A stretch of DNA of 39,861 bases from Marivirga sericea (GCF_900177665.1 NZ_FXAW01000012.1:2501-42361), one strand, 5' to 3'; shown: positions 24,709 to 35,193, numbered from the stretch's first letter. Numbers and translations: made by a program. The notes: generated by a model from the letters alone, not told the origin.

Positions 24709-25340
24709 TAGGTATAATGTTCTTTCAAAATTTCTACAAATTCGCTTAAAATCATGGCCGTTGCTCCCCATACTACCCTTTCCTCTATATCGAAAAAGGG
24801 AGCTTTTAACCTGACAGTCTGGGCTACGGTCAATTCCTTTTCTTGCAATGTTTGAGGATTAATCAAATGTTGGACTTCCGCTTTAAAAATTGCTTCTACT
24901 TCTCTTGGATCCTTAACAAAATCAGGTTTTTTATTGAGCACACTTATCACCGGCTTCACAATAAAGTTACTTGCGGTCACATTCAAATCTGATAAACTGC
25001 CGATCACCTCTTTATCTGATATCTTCACTCCAATTTCCTCAAAAGTCTCCCTGATGGCAGTCTCAATTAAATCACCATCTGAATCTTCCATTTTTCCACC
25101 AGGTAGGCTGACTTGTCCACCGTGAATTCCTTCGTAAGGAGGCCTCTGCATCAATGGGAAGTAGATTTTCCCTTCATCAGGATAAAGTACAATCATCACC
25201 GCTCCTTTTTTAGGTGGCTTTTCATATTGCATCTTAAAGCGCTGCCCAATGGGTTGAGCCATCATTTGCTGATGGGCATTATCCCCTGGTAATTCTTGTG
25301 CTAGCCGTGCTTCCAGAAAGTCTTTTAGTTGCAGTATCAT
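24708..25340 (-). CDS. CoA pyrophosphatase (Nudix hydrolase)
   Basis: This 210-residue enzyme probably cleaves CoA or acyl-CoA to phosphopantetheine and 3',5'-ADP. The Nudix box is GGKMEDSD-GD-LIETAIRETFEEIGV (about 97-121, slightly longer than the standard spacing, as in CoA-specific members). Before it stands the UPF0035-type LMQRPPYEGIHGGQVSLPGGK. The C-terminal part has FFDIEERVVWGATAMIL, again usual for the NudL/PCD1 group. It forms a coupled pair with the DUF819 gene. Confidence 0.88.
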   Translation of the reverse strand: MILQLKDFLEARLAQELPGDNAHQQMMAQPIGQRFKMQYEKPPKKGAVMIVLYPDEGKIYFPLMQRPPYEGIHGGQVSLPGGKMEDSDGDLIETAIRETFEEIGVKISDKEVIGSLSDLNVTASNFIVKPVISVLNKKPDFVKDPREVEAIFKAEVQHLINPQTLQEKELTVAQTVRLKAPFFDIEERVVWGATAMILSEFVEILKEHYT

Positions 25341-25678
25341 AGATTATAATCCACAATAATACAAAACTTCAGTGATGTGAGTAAAAAAATACGTGGAAAG
25401 CTAAAGTTAAAAGATCAAATCCTGAATGTTAAGGAAATCCCATATTTATATTGAAAAGTAAATCGAAAGTTTCGGACAATAATTCCCGAGCTTCGGACAA
25501 TAAATGAGGGGCTTCGTCCTTGATCGGTATTGAATCTCGAAGATTGTAGCTTACTTCCACAAAGAAATCCTTCATAACCTTTTAGTTGCAGCTGATCCAA
25601 AGCAATTATTTTATAGAGTGAATGCAGGAATTCAAACCAAACCACGTATTTATATTTTCTTAAACGATATAAACTAAA
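25341..25678. other. Gene-free divergent spacer before the first giant gene
   Basis: This 338-bp spacer lies between the divergent Nudix gene and the first giant secreted protein. It contains two direct copies of TTCGGACAATAA (25471-25482 and 25492-25503) and AT-rich sequence near the start of the giant gene. I see no gene, tRNA or strong promoter match. Confidence 0.4.
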
Positions 25679-28600
25679 ATGAAAAAGTTATTATCAATTG
25701 TATACTTACTATTTAGTACATTACTCTGTATAAACTCAGCACTGGGTCAAGCCCCCACCATCACCAATATATCACCAACTGAAGGCCCAGTCGGTAGTTT
25801 GGTGACCATCACCGGAACCAACCTTGGTGACCTAACAGCCTTAAGTATAGCTGGTGTAACTGGTCTTGAAATTTCCAACGATCAATCCACCCTGATAGGC
25901 TTTGTAATGCCTGGTGCCACGACAGGCACCGTAGATGTAACTACCTCATTTGGTAGTGTAAGCAGTTCGCAAAGCTTTACGGTAAACAATCCAGCTGCAA
26001 CCCCAGCCTTACAGCTCGGTGCAGACATAGACGGAGAAGCAGCAAGTGATGAATCAGGCTCTTCAGTTTCAATTTCTGCAGATGGTCTACGTTTAGCCGT
26101 TGGTGCTCCTGGTAATGATGGAACCGATACAGATGCAGGACAGGTGCATATCTACGAATGGTCAGGTTCGGCATGGGGACAAGTCGGCTTAGACATTGAT
26201 GGTGAGGCAGCAGGTGACCAGTCAGGCTGGTCAGTCTCCCTTTCTGCCGATGGGCATCGGGTGGCCATTGGTGCTCTTGGTAATAATGGATTTACTGGTC
26301 ATGTGCGCGTTTATGAAGACATTGCAGGGGTGTGGACGAAAATTGGTGATGATATAGATGGCGAGGCAGTAAGTGACCAGTCAGGCTATTCAGTCTCACT
26401 TTCTGCCGATGGGCAGCGAGTGGCCATTGGCGCTCGTCTTAATGGTGCAAATGTTGGGCATGTTCGTATATACCAAGATAATGCAGGAGTTTGGACGCAA
26501 ATAGGGTTAGATATAGACGGTGAGAATACAAATGACCAGTCAGCTTTTTCAGTCTCGCTGTCTGCCAATGGACAACGGGTTGCCATTGGTGCCCCTTTTA
26601 ATGCAGGAAATGGTTCAAGAGCCGGGCACGTGCGTATTTTTGAAGATATAGCTGGCACCTGGACGCAAGTGGGTGTAGATATAAATGGAGAGGCAGTAAA
26701 TGAAGAGTACGGCTGGTCAGTTTCGCTTTCTGCAGATGGACAACGGGTAGCAATTGGAGCAACTGCAGTTCTAACTGGAAGTGCTGGATATGTCCGCATT
26801 TACGAATGGTCTGGTTCAGTTTGGAATAAGATAGCAGATATAGACGGAGAAGTACCAGATGACAGATCTGGCATTTCAGTCTCACTTTCTGCCGATGGGA
26901 ATCGGGTAGCAATTGGCGCTCGCCTTAATGCTGGAGGGGGCTTAGATGCAGGGCATGTACGTATTTATGAAGATATAGCTGGGACATGGTCGCAGATTTT
27001 AGATGATATTGATGGGGAAGCGGCAGGTAATGAGTCAGGCAGATCAGTTTCACTTTCAGCAGATGGTGAGCGCCTGGCAATTGGTGCTCCTTTTAATAAT
27101 GGGAATGGTGTGAGTGCTGGACATGTGCGTGCCTTTCAGCTGGTAAATCCCTTAAACCTGATCACTAGCACTCCAACTAGCAATGCTAATAACGTGGCCA
27201 CGAATAGCAATATCGTTTTAAACTTTGATTTAAACGTTGATGGCACCACTGCAAATGCTACAAACATCGTTGTTTCTGGAAACCTCTCAGGTTTAATCGA
27301 CGGGACTTTTTTGGGCGGTGGTACTTCTACCATCACCTTTACTCCTTCTAACTCTTTTAAACCTGCGGAAATTATTTCGGTAACGGTAACTGCTGGTCTA
27401 TTAGGGACAGGAGCTGAAATTGCAGTGGCCAAAACCTTCCAATTTACTGTCGCCAGCCAGACGGGTCCCGGTACTTTTCTGCCTGCTGGAAACTTAATTC
27501 TAGGTGGGATATCCGGAGGACGGGGACTAAAAGCTGTCGATTTGGATGGAGACGGTGATATAGATTTCCTTAGTGCAAGTTATTTTGCCGATGAAATAGC
27601 GTGGTTGGAAAATGATGGAAGTCAAAATTTCACAAAACGTGTAATAGGCACCGGTTTTCAGGTTGACCAGGCAAGCGATCTATTTGCTGCTGATTTTGAT
27701 GGAGATGGCGATTTAGATATCGTAAGCGTGTCAACGACCGATTTTGGTAGAGTCAATTGGTGGGAGAATGACGGAAGTCAAAACTTCAGCACAAATTTTG
27801 TGACTGCATTTTCTATGGAAGATCCTGGTGTTGTTATAGCTGCTGATATGGACCGTGATGGAGATATGGATATTGTCCTTGGCACATCCATCCCCGCTCC
27901 TCAAAGGATCAGATGGTACGAAAACACAGGTCCATTTTTTGCTGCAGGGAGAGACGTGCTAAGTGGAATAGAAACCGTGAATTTTGTAAGTGGTTTGTTT
28001 GCTACAGATATGGACAATGATGGAGACATGGATCTGCTGAGTTCCTCTTTTCTTGATGATAAAATTGCCTGGTATGAGAATGATGGGAATGAGTATTTCA
28101 CACAACGAGTAATTACAACAACCGCCAGTAGGGCAAATGATGTATATGCAGCGGATATTGACTCAGATGGTGATGTAGATATATTTACAACTGGATTTTT
28201 AGATAACACAGTTTATTGGTTTGAAAACAATGGGAGCCAATCTTTCACTGAACGAACGTTGACCACTAAAAATGGCCCCAGTTCAGTTGTGGTAACTGAT
28301 GTTGACGGAGATGGGGATATGGATGTTGTCACTTCAGCTCAAGATGATAATACAGTTACATTTTTAATCAACGATGGATCACAGAATTTCACAGAGCAAG
28401 CCATCACAAGCACAGCTAATACTCCGAATACTGTAACTCCTGTGGACATGGATCAAGATGGAGATTTAGACATCGTAATTTATAACCAAGCAGGAACCGA
28501 GATACTTTGGTACGAGCAAGCAGTCATTGCACCTATAACCCAAGCCAGTAATCTTAGCTTTAGCAATGTTACCAGTTCTTCATTAACACTCGATTGGACG

Positions 28601-31600
28601 AATGGCGATGGCGCAAACAGAATAGTAGTAGCCCGGGCAGGAAGTCCTGTCGATGCGAACCCTTCTGACAATACTACCTACAATGCAAATACTATTTTTG
28701 GTGATGGAGACCTTGTCGGGACAGGTAATTTTGTAGTATACAACGGCAGTGGAAACAGCTTTACAGTGACAGGCTTAACGGCTGGTCAGACCTATCATTT
28801 CAGTGTTTTTGAATATAATGGTGCTACAGGAGGAGAGAAGTTTAATACCGCTACTGCCATAAACAATCCTGCTAGTAAATGGATAGGTAGACCATTTATC
28901 ACCACCTGGTCCACAACAGATGGTAACATTACTATTCCAACAACCGGTACAGGTTATAATTATGACATTAAATGGACCAACCTAACCAGCACTGGAGTCG
29001 GTGATGGTCTTGCTTCAGGTATTGGTAATACCCCTTACTTAATTTCGGGACTGGCCCCTAATGAAACCTATCAAATAGAAATCTCAGGAACATTTCCGCG
29101 AATTTATTTTTTTAACGGTTCGGAAAAAGATAAAATTCAAACCGTAGAACAATGGGGCGATATTGTCTGGAGTCCCACTATGACCTTTACATTTCTTGGT
29201 TGTACCGCATTGACAATCCCTGCAGTAGATGCTCCGGATTTGTCTAATGTAACAAATATGACTGGATTCTTTAACGGTGCCTCTGCTTTCAATAGTGACA
29301 TAAGCAATTGGGATTTATCTAATGTGAATTTTATGGGTGGCTTTTTTCAAAATGCCACTGCCTTTAATAATGGTGGCCAACCTTTGACTTGGGGTAGTAG
29401 TGTGTCAAACGTCAGTAATATGAACAGCTTATTTAGTGGTGCAATTAGTTTCAATCAAGACATTAGCGATTGGGATGTGAGTAGTGTAGAGAATATGAGC
29501 TCAATGTTTTTTAATGCTTCGCTATTCAATCAGGACATTAGTGATTGGGATGTTTCTGAAGTGTTAGACATGAGTTTTATTTTCGCTAATGCTTCAAACT
29601 TTAATAATGGTAGTCAAGCATTAAATTGGGGAGTAAAAACTGCTAAAGTACAAAATATGGCCAGAATGTTCGAGAATGCAGCTCAGTTTGATCAAGCCAT
29701 AGGTGACTGGAATGTGTCTCAAGTAACAGATATGAGTAGTATGTTTAGTGGTGCCTCTAGTTTCAATCAAGACATTAGCAGCTGGGAAGTATCAGAAGTA
29801 CAAAACATGAGCCAAATGTTTATTACTGCCTCTAATTTTAATCAAAATATAGGTGGCTGGGATGTTAGTAAAGTAGAAAATATGTCTTTGATGTTTTTTT
29901 CAGCTACTGAATTCAATAATGGAGATGCCCCTTTGCTATGGAATTCAAATGGCGGAACATCAGCCGTAATCAATATGGCTTCAATGTTTTCGAATGCAAT
30001 TAATTTCAATCAAGCTATTAGCACTTGGAATGTAAGCAGTGCGACCAATATGTCTGGCATGTTTTTTCGAGCTGGTTCTTTCAATCAAAACATCGGGGGT
30101 TGGGATGTAACCAGCGTAACCGATATGTCCAACATGTTTCGTGATGCCTCAAACTTCAATAATGGTGGATCTGCTTTACTCTGGAATACAAACGGAGGAA
30201 CAGGAGCCGTAACTAATATGTTTCGCATGTTTCACAATACTTCTGGTTTCTATAGTTTCAATCAGGACATTGGCACTTGGGATGTCAGTAGCGTGACCAA
30301 TATGTCTCAGATGTTTTACAACAATAATTTTAATCAAAACATTGGGGGTTGGGATGTGACTAGTGTGACTGATATGTCTAGAATGTTCAATAGTGCATCT
30401 GCATTCAATAATGGTGGAGCACCGCTGCTATGGAATTTAAATGGAGGAACAGCAGCCGTAACAGACATGTCTAGCATGTTCTCTTCTGCCACCAGTTTTA
30501 ATCAAAATGTAAGCACATGGGATGTAAGCAGCGTAAACAATATGTATCGGATGTTTCTTAATAGCCTTGCTTTTGATCAAAGTCTAGCCGCATGGGACGT
30601 CAGCGCAGTAGTAAGTATATCGAGCACAGATGGAATGAACAATATGCTGTACAGATCAGGCCTCTCCACTGCTAATTACGATGCCACCTTGGAAGGCTGG
30701 AGTAGCCTTCCCCTTCAAAACAACATTACTCTTGATGCACGTGACATCTTCTATTGTTCTCCTTCTGCCGCAGCAGCTCGAGCTGATATAATTGCGAATT
30801 TTGGCTGGACGTTTGATGATGGAGGAATATGTGAACCTTCGAGCCAAGCATCAAACATCACCTTTAGCAATATTGGTGTCAATCAGATGGACATTAATTG
30901 GACTAGTGGAAACGGATCTGATCGAATTGTAATAGTGAGAGATAGTGCTCCAGTGAATGCAATTCCATCGGATGCAAATTCATACACTGCTAATGCTGCT
31001 TTTGGCGATGGCGCAACGGAAATAGGAACAGATAACTTTGTAGTCTACAACGGGACTGGAAACTCAATTACTATAACAAATTTAGTAGGTGGTACAGACT
31101 ACCATGTGAGTGTTTTTGAATACAATGGAACTACAGGCAATGAGAACTACATTTCAACCGGTTCAATAAATAGCCAATCTACTTTAGCCACTCAGCCTAC
31201 TGCTCAAGCAAGTAGTATCAATTTTACCAACCTTGCTGCTTCTGAATTGGAAATCAGCTGGATGAATGGAAACGGAAGTAACAGAATTGTACTGGTGAAA
31301 GCTGGGGCTCCAGTGGATGCGGTACCTGCAAACGCCACTGCCTATAACGCCAATTCCGTTCTTGGATCAGGCGATGATTTAGGAACAGGGAATTTTGTAG
31401 TTTACAACGGTAATAGTAATAATTTTACTCTAAGCGGACTGAATGCTAGTACGACTTACCATGTGCAAGTATTTGAATACAATGGCACTTCAGGGACAGA
31501 AAGCTATAATATCAGTGCGCTAAGTGGCAATCCGGCCAATCAAAGCACACTAGCCACCCAACCCACGAATCAGGTATCCAACATAGCCTTTACTAATTTA

Positions 31601-34267
31601 AGCACGACTCAAATGGATGTTGGCTGGGATATTGGAAATGGCACTAACCGCATTGTAGTAGTGAAAGTCGGAGCTCCGGTAGATGCAACACCTGCAAATG
31701 CCTCTACCTATAACGCTAACTCAGCTTTTGGCTTAGGTGATGAGTTGGCAACCGGCAATTTTGTGGTTTACAATGGTACAGGAAACACTTTTACCCTCAC
31801 AAACTTGACATTTGGAACAGAGTATCATGTACGAGTATTCGAATATAACGGCACAAGCGGCACCGAAAATTATAATGTTAATATCGGTGTAATGGGTAAT
31901 CCGACTAATATTTTCCTAGGCCCAGAAATTCAAGTCCTCAATGAACCTACCAACTTGACTTCGACAGATTTGGTAGATTTTGGCTCCGCTCTGATAAACC
32001 AATCCAGCTCCGAAACCTTTACAATCACCAATCAAGGATCCATAGATTTAATAATATCCGACATGCAATTGACGGCGGGCACTGCTTACTCCATTAGCGG
32101 CATCACTTTACCGGCAACTATTAATGCTGGTGGCACAACCAATTTCACAATTACACTTTCCAGTGCTATCCCTCAGCAATGGGACGATATTTTGACCATT
32201 TCTAATAATGATGCAAACGAAACCAATTTTGTGATCAACTTATCAGGAACGATTACAGCAACAGCAGAACCGGAAATAGAACTACTAGCCGGTACTATTC
32301 CTTTTAGCACAGGTAGTACAATAACCTTAGCAGATGCAGTGCAATCCAATGAAGCAACTCAAATTTTTACCATTAATAATATTGGAACTGCAGAGCTAAC
32401 CATCAATAGCGCCAATTTTAATGATGGATCAGCTTTTAGCGTTTCTAGCATTTCCTCTCCAATTGCAGCTGGGAGCTCTGCAAACTTTACAGTGACTTTA
32501 GATGGCACTTTAGCAGGTGATTTTTCAGATGTATTGACGATTTTCAGCAATGATGCAGATGAAAGTAGTTTTGTCATAAACCTATCAGGAACGGTCATTG
32601 GAATTTCAGAACCAGAAATTGAAGTTATAAACGCTTCAACAGTATTGGTATCAGGCAGTTCGGTCATTGATTTTGGTCAAGGCACAGTTGGTAGTAATGT
32701 CCAACAGCAACTGGTCATCAACAACTTGGGGACCACTGATTTGAACATCTCTTCTCTGACCTTGAGGGGAGATAGCAATTTTTCTGTTAGCCCTGCCACT
32801 GCTGTTGTGCCGGCCGGTGGCACCGCCAGCTTTAGCCTTACATTGAGCACCGCTGCAGCGGGCAGCTTCACCGACCAGTTGACCATTAACAGCGATGATC
32901 CGGATGAAGGCGCTTTCATCATTGACCTTCAGGGTATCATTGTGGCAGCCGATGGGCAAGAAATTTCCGTCATCTACGATGGAAGCCCGCTCATTTCCGG
33001 CACAGGCCTAATAGATTTTGGCGAGGTAATCCAAGGGCAAACTGCCAGCCAGACGCTTACAATCGAAAATACGGGCACCAGTGAGTTAGTCATCACCGAA
33101 ATACTCTTGGATGACGGCTCTGCATTCTCATTTGAAGAGTTGGATTTTCCACTGACACTAATGCCCGAGGAATCTTTGGCCATCACCCTGCTCTTGAGCA
33201 CGGATGTTGTAGGCTTTTTTACCGATACCATGACCATTGTCAGCAATGACCCAGACCTCGGCGGATTTGAGATAGACCTATCCGGTAATGTAAATCCTGT
33301 CCCAGTCCCGCGACTGGAAGTTAGGGATAGTGCAGGACTAGTTGGCAAGGTAGTCCAATTTGGAACAACAGAAGAAAACAATGGACTGAGCTTGTCATTT
33401 AACATCTTCAACCTGGGGACTGCCGAACTTCAGATAAGCAATATTGGTAGCACGAGCGGGCAGTTCACAGTATCCGGCATTACTTTGCCGATCAGCATAG
33501 CCGCTAGCACTTCCGCTTCTTTCAATTTAACCTTCTCTGCCGATCAGGTGGGCGAATTCGAATCGACCATCTCCATTTCCTCCAACGACCCCGGTCAAGA
33601 GGTCTTTTCTTTCAACGTCCGAGCAGTGATTTCGGGTGGACAAGCGGTCGTGTTCATCACCAACGAGGACAATACAGTAGATCGTTTCGTCATCTCCAAT
33701 GAGGACATAGACTTGGGCCAGACTCTTGTCGACTTGGACATAGTCAAAATATTTGGGATAGAAAACCTGAGCGAGTCGGAAACGCTGCAGATCAACGGCA
33801 TCACCACCGATAATCCATTGTTCACCGTCTCCGATATCCCGGCATCGGTGGCTGCAGGGGGGTTAGAGGAGTTTTCCCTCACCCTCAATTCAAGGCGGGT
33901 CGGGATCAATTCAGCACAGATCACCATTTCCACCAGCATCAATGACTTCTCCTTCAATGCCGTGGCAGAAGTCATAGCCGAAGAAGAGCCACAATTGACC
34001 GTCTATAATGTCATCACCCCTAATGGGGATGGAAGGCATGATTTTCTCTTCATAGAAAACATCGACCTCTACCCCAACAGCAGTCTGAGCATCTACAACC
34101 GTTGGGGAAACAAAGTATTCGAGATCGACCGATATGACAACACTGGAAATATCTTCGAAGGTATTTCCGACAGCGGGGAGGAACTGCTCACCGGCAACTA
34201 CTATTATGTAATAGACCGAGGCGATGGTTCCGGGAGGTTCAGTGGGTTTATACTTATCAAAAGATGA
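25679..34267 (+). CDS. Giant T9SS-secreted multidomain surface protein
   Basis: The 2862-residue protein starts with a signal peptide (cleavage near GLGQ-APT, about 24). Domains in order, approximate: IPT/TIG Ig-like (25-100), seven FG-GAP-like blades each opening with an IDGE-type motif (113-491), SbsA-type Ig-like (493-592), seven DxDxDGDxD calcium-loop VCBS repeats (600-948), fibronectin-III-like (950-1067), BspA-type DUF285 repeats with WDVS-V--M--MF units (1071-1721), three more fibronectin-III-like domains (1722-2080), several choice-of-anchor-D domains (2083-2770), and a gliding-type T9SS C-terminal domain (about 2774-2862) with VITPNGDGRHD, SIYNRWGNKVFE and LTGNYYYVID. Such proteins are secreted and often carry adhesin or propeller functions. 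The next gene, PorP/SprF, overlaps by 4 bp. Confidence 0.9.
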   Translation: MKKLLSIVYLLFSTLLCINSALGQAPTITNISPTEGPVGSLVTITGTNLGDLTALSIAGVTGLEISNDQSTLIGFVMPGATTGTVDVTTSFGSVSSSQSFTVNNPAATPALQLGADIDGEAASDESGSSVSISADGLRLAVGAPGNDGTDTDAGQVHIYEWSGSAWGQVGLDIDGEAAGDQSGWSVSLSADGHRVAIGALGNNGFTGHVRVYEDIAGVWTKIGDDIDGEAVSDQSGYSVSLSADGQRVAIGARLNGANVGHVRIYQDNAGVWTQIGLDIDGENTNDQSAFSVSLSANGQRVAIGAPFNAGNGSRAGHVRIFEDIAGTWTQVGVDINGEAVNEEYGWSVSLSADGQRVAIGATAVLTGSAGYVRIYEWSGSVWNKIADIDGEVPDDRSGISVSLSADGNRVAIGARLNAGGGLDAGHVRIYEDIAGTWSQILDDIDGEAAGNESGRSVSLSADGERLAIGAPFNNGNGVSAGHVRAFQLVNPLNLITSTPTSNANNVATNSNIVLNFDLNVDGTTANATNIVVSGNLSGLIDGTFLGGGTSTITFTPSNSFKPAEIISVTVTAGLLGTGAEIAVAKTFQFTVASQTGPGTFLPAGNLILGGISGGRGLKAVDLDGDGDIDFLSASYFADEIAWLENDGSQNFTKRVIGTGFQVDQASDLFAADFDGDGDLDIVSVSTTDFGRVNWWENDGSQNFSTNFVTAFSMEDPGVVIAADMDRDGDMDIVLGTSIPAPQRIRWYENTGPFFAAGRDVLSGIETVNFVSGLFATDMDNDGDMDLLSSSFLDDKIAWYENDGNEYFTQRVITTTASRANDVYAADIDSDGDVDIFTTGFLDNTVYWFENNGSQSFTERTLTTKNGPSSVVVTDVDGDGDMDVVTSAQDDNTVTFLINDGSQNFTEQAITSTANTPNTVTPVDMDQDGDLDIVIYNQAGTEILWYEQAVIAPITQASNLSFSNVTSSSLTLDWTNGDGANRIVVARAGSPVDANPSDNTTYNANTIFGDGDLVGTGNFVVYNGSGNSFTVTGLTAGQTYHFSVFEYNGATGGEKFNTATAINNPASKWIGRPFITTWSTTDGNITIPTTGTGYNYDIKWTNLTSTGVGDGLASGIGNTPYLISGLAPNETYQIEISGTFPRIYFFNGSEKDKIQTVEQWGDIVWSPTMTFTFLGCTALTIPAVDAPDLSNVTNMTGFFNGASAFNSDISNWDLSNVNFMGGFFQNATAFNNGGQPLTWGSSVSNVSNMNSLFSGAISFNQDISDWDVSSVENMSSMFFNASLFNQDISDWDVSEVLDMSFIFANASNFNNGSQALNWGVKTAKVQNMARMFENAAQFDQAIGDWNVSQVTDMSSMFSGASSFNQDISSWEVSEVQNMSQMFITASNFNQNIGGWDVSKVENMSLMFFSATEFNNGDAPLLWNSNGGTSAVINMASMFSNAINFNQAISTWNVSSATNMSGMFFRAGSFNQNIGGWDVTSVTDMSNMFRDASNFNNGGSALLWNTNGGTGAVTNMFRMFHNTSGFYSFNQDIGTWDVSSVTNMSQMFYNNNFNQNIGGWDVTSVTDMSRMFNSASAFNNGGAPLLWNLNGGTAAVTDMSSMFSSATSFNQNVSTWDVSSVNNMYRMFLNSLAFDQSLAAWDVSAVVSISSTDGMNNMLYRSGLSTANYDATLEGWSSLPLQNNITLDARDIFYCSPSAAAARADIIANFGWTFDDGGICEPSSQASNITFSNIGVNQMDINWTSGNGSDRIVIVRDSAPVNAIPSDANSYTANAAFGDGATEIGTDNFVVYNGTGNSITITNLVGGTDYHVSVFEYNGTTGNENYISTGSINSQSTLATQPTAQASSINFTNLAASELEISWMNGNGSNRIVLVKAGAPVDAVPANATAYNANSVLGSGDDLGTGNFVVYNGNSNNFTLSGLNASTTYHVQVFEYNGTSGTESYNISALSGNPANQSTLATQPTNQVSNIAFTNLSTTQMDVGWDIGNGTNRIVVVKVGAPVDATPANASTYNANSAFGLGDELATGNFVVYNGTGNTFTLTNLTFGTEYHVRVFEYNGTSGTENYNVNIGVMGNPTNIFLGPEIQVLNEPTNLTSTDLVDFGSALINQSSSETFTITNQGSIDLIISDMQLTAGTAYSISGITLPATINAGGTTNFTITLSSAIPQQWDDILTISNNDANETNFVINLSGTITATAEPEIELLAGTIPFSTGSTITLADAVQSNEATQIFTINNIGTAELTINSANFNDGSAFSVSSISSPIAAGSSANFTVTLDGTLAGDFSDVLTIFSNDADESSFVINLSGTVIGISEPEIEVINASTVLVSGSSVIDFGQGTVGSNVQQQLVINNLGTTDLNISSLTLRGDSNFSVSPATAVVPAGGTASFSLTLSTAAAGSFTDQLTINSDDPDEGAFIIDLQGIIVAADGQEISVIYDGSPLISGTGLIDFGEVIQGQTASQTLTIENTGTSELVITEILLDDGSAFSFEELDFPLTLMPEESLAITLLLSTDVVGFFTDTMTIVSNDPDLGGFEIDLSGNVNPVPVPRLEVRDSAGLVGKVVQFGTTEENNGLSLSFNIFNLGTAELQISNIGSTSGQFTVSGITLPISIAASTSASFNLTFSADQVGEFESTISISSNDPGQEVFSFNVRAVISGGQAVVFITNEDNTVDRFVISNEDIDLGQTLVDLDIVKIFGIENLSESETLQINGITTDNPLFTVSDIPASVAAGGLEEFSLTLNSRRVGINSAQITISTSINDFSFNAVAEVIAEEEPQLTVYNVITPNGDGRHDFLFIENIDLYPNSSLSIYNRWGNKVFEIDRYDNTGNIFEGISDSGEELLTGNYYYVIDRGDGSGRFSGFILIKR

Positions 34268-35115
34268 AAAAAGAAATGAAAAATTTATTTAAATTAATAC
34301 TGTTTGCCTCAGTCTTGTTCCCGTTTGGCTTAAAGGCCCAGCTCGACCCCCTCTACAACCAGTATTTCTTCAACCAGGCCATGATCAATCCTGCCTATAC
34401 CGGGGTTAACGATGTCTTTAATGCCACCGCCATCAGCCGATTGCAATGGGCTGGGATTGACGGTGCACCCGTGACCAACACCCTTAACGTAACCAGTTCG
34501 GCCTTCAATAACAAGGTAGGGTTAGGAGGCACACTCATCTACGATACCTACGGCATCAACAGCAATACCGAGTTCAACGTGGCCTATTCCTACAAAATTT
34601 CTACCGCGACCGGTGACGTCTTTTCAATGGGCCTGCAAGCAGGCCTGATCAATATTAATTATGATTATGAGCGCTTGACCCTGCAGTATGTGGATGATGT
34701 GGTCCTCTCGAGTGCTCAACCAAGTGTGACGGAGGAAAACATAGGGGTCGGTTTCTGGTACATGAGCAAGGACTATTATGTGGGCCTTTCAGTCCCCAGG
34801 ATGCTGGATATCAATATAGAGGATGGCGGTATAGAAAGCACCCGCTACCGTAGGCATTATTACCTAAGTGCCGGCTACGTATTCGACCAGCTCTTTGCCC
34901 TCAAGTTCAAACCTTCAATCTTGCTGATGTATATGGACAGGGACAATTACGCCCTAGACCTGAACGCTTCCTTCTTGTTGAACGAGGCCATATGGCTTGG
35001 GGCATCCTTCAGAAACTTCGGCACCGTTGGCCTCAACACACAGATGAAGGTCGGTGAGGCCCTCAAACTGGGCTATGCCTTTGAATTGCCTGTCAACAAC
35101 ACCGCCCTGACCGGT
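32700..35115. other. GC-rich mosaic patch across the giant gene and its PorP/SprF partner
   Basis: From about 32,700 the coding sequence changes to GC-rich codons and stays so to about 35,115, within the end of the PorP/SprF gene. Hand-counted 60-base samples give 53% GC at 33301, 45% at 34801 and 52% at 35041, against 37% at 29461 in the same gene and 28% at 39541 in the homologous C-terminal domain of the second giant gene. The edges are approximate. Confidence 0.7.
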
Positions 35116-35193
35116 TTTGGAACTCATTCTTTAATGGTTTCGCTTGATTTTGAGTTATTGAGTAAACATGGAATTGGTAGAAGGTTTTTTTAA
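34264..35193 (+). CDS. PorP/SprF family T9SS outer-membrane protein
   Basis: The 309-residue protein has a signal peptide ending near LKAQ, then LDPLYNQYFFNQAMINPAYTG, the signature of the PorP/SprF family, and a beta-rich remainder ending in an aromatic residue (RRFF), as outer-membrane proteins do. In gliding bacteria SprF-like proteins serve type IX secretion of particular cargo with a type B C-terminal domain. The ATG overlaps the giant gene's stop (ATGA), so cargo and helper are coupled. Most of the gene is GC-rich compared with the window, except its first 50 and last 80 bases. Confidence 0.92.
   Translation: MKKEMKNLFKLILFASVLFPFGLKAQLDPLYNQYFFNQAMINPAYTGVNDVFNATAISRLQWAGIDGAPVTNTLNVTSSAFNNKVGLGGTLIYDTYGINSNTEFNVAYSYKISTATGDVFSMGLQAGLININYDYERLTLQYVDDVVLSSAQPSVTEENIGVGFWYMSKDYYVGLSVPRMLDINIEDGGIESTRYRRHYYLSAGYVFDQLFALKFKPSILLMYMDRDNYALDLNASFLLNEAIWLGASFRNFGTVGLNTQMKVGEALKLGYAFELPVNNTALTGFGTHSLMVSLDFELLSKHGIGRRFF

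Noticed and set aside
24709-24771. Longer DUF819 start at 24771
   Set aside because: It would overlap the Nudix gene by 64 bp; the ATG at 24708 forms a TAATG junction as elsewhere in the window.
25471-25503. Two copies of TTCGGACAATAA
   Set aside because: Only two copies, no symmetry and no clear promoter link; too little to call an operator.
25415-25645. A 76-codon minus-strand frame in the spacer before the first giant gene
   Set aside because: No recognisable motif, no neighbour in the same direction at operon distance, and it covers the direct repeats.
29230-30620. Regularly spaced DNA repeats that could suggest a CRISPR array
   Set aside because: They are codon-level DUF285 protein repeats in one open frame, with variable spacing and no identical repeats or cas genes.
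32359-33975. Several minus-strand frames inside the giant gene
   Set aside because: They are low-information shadows of the repetitive plus-strand frame.
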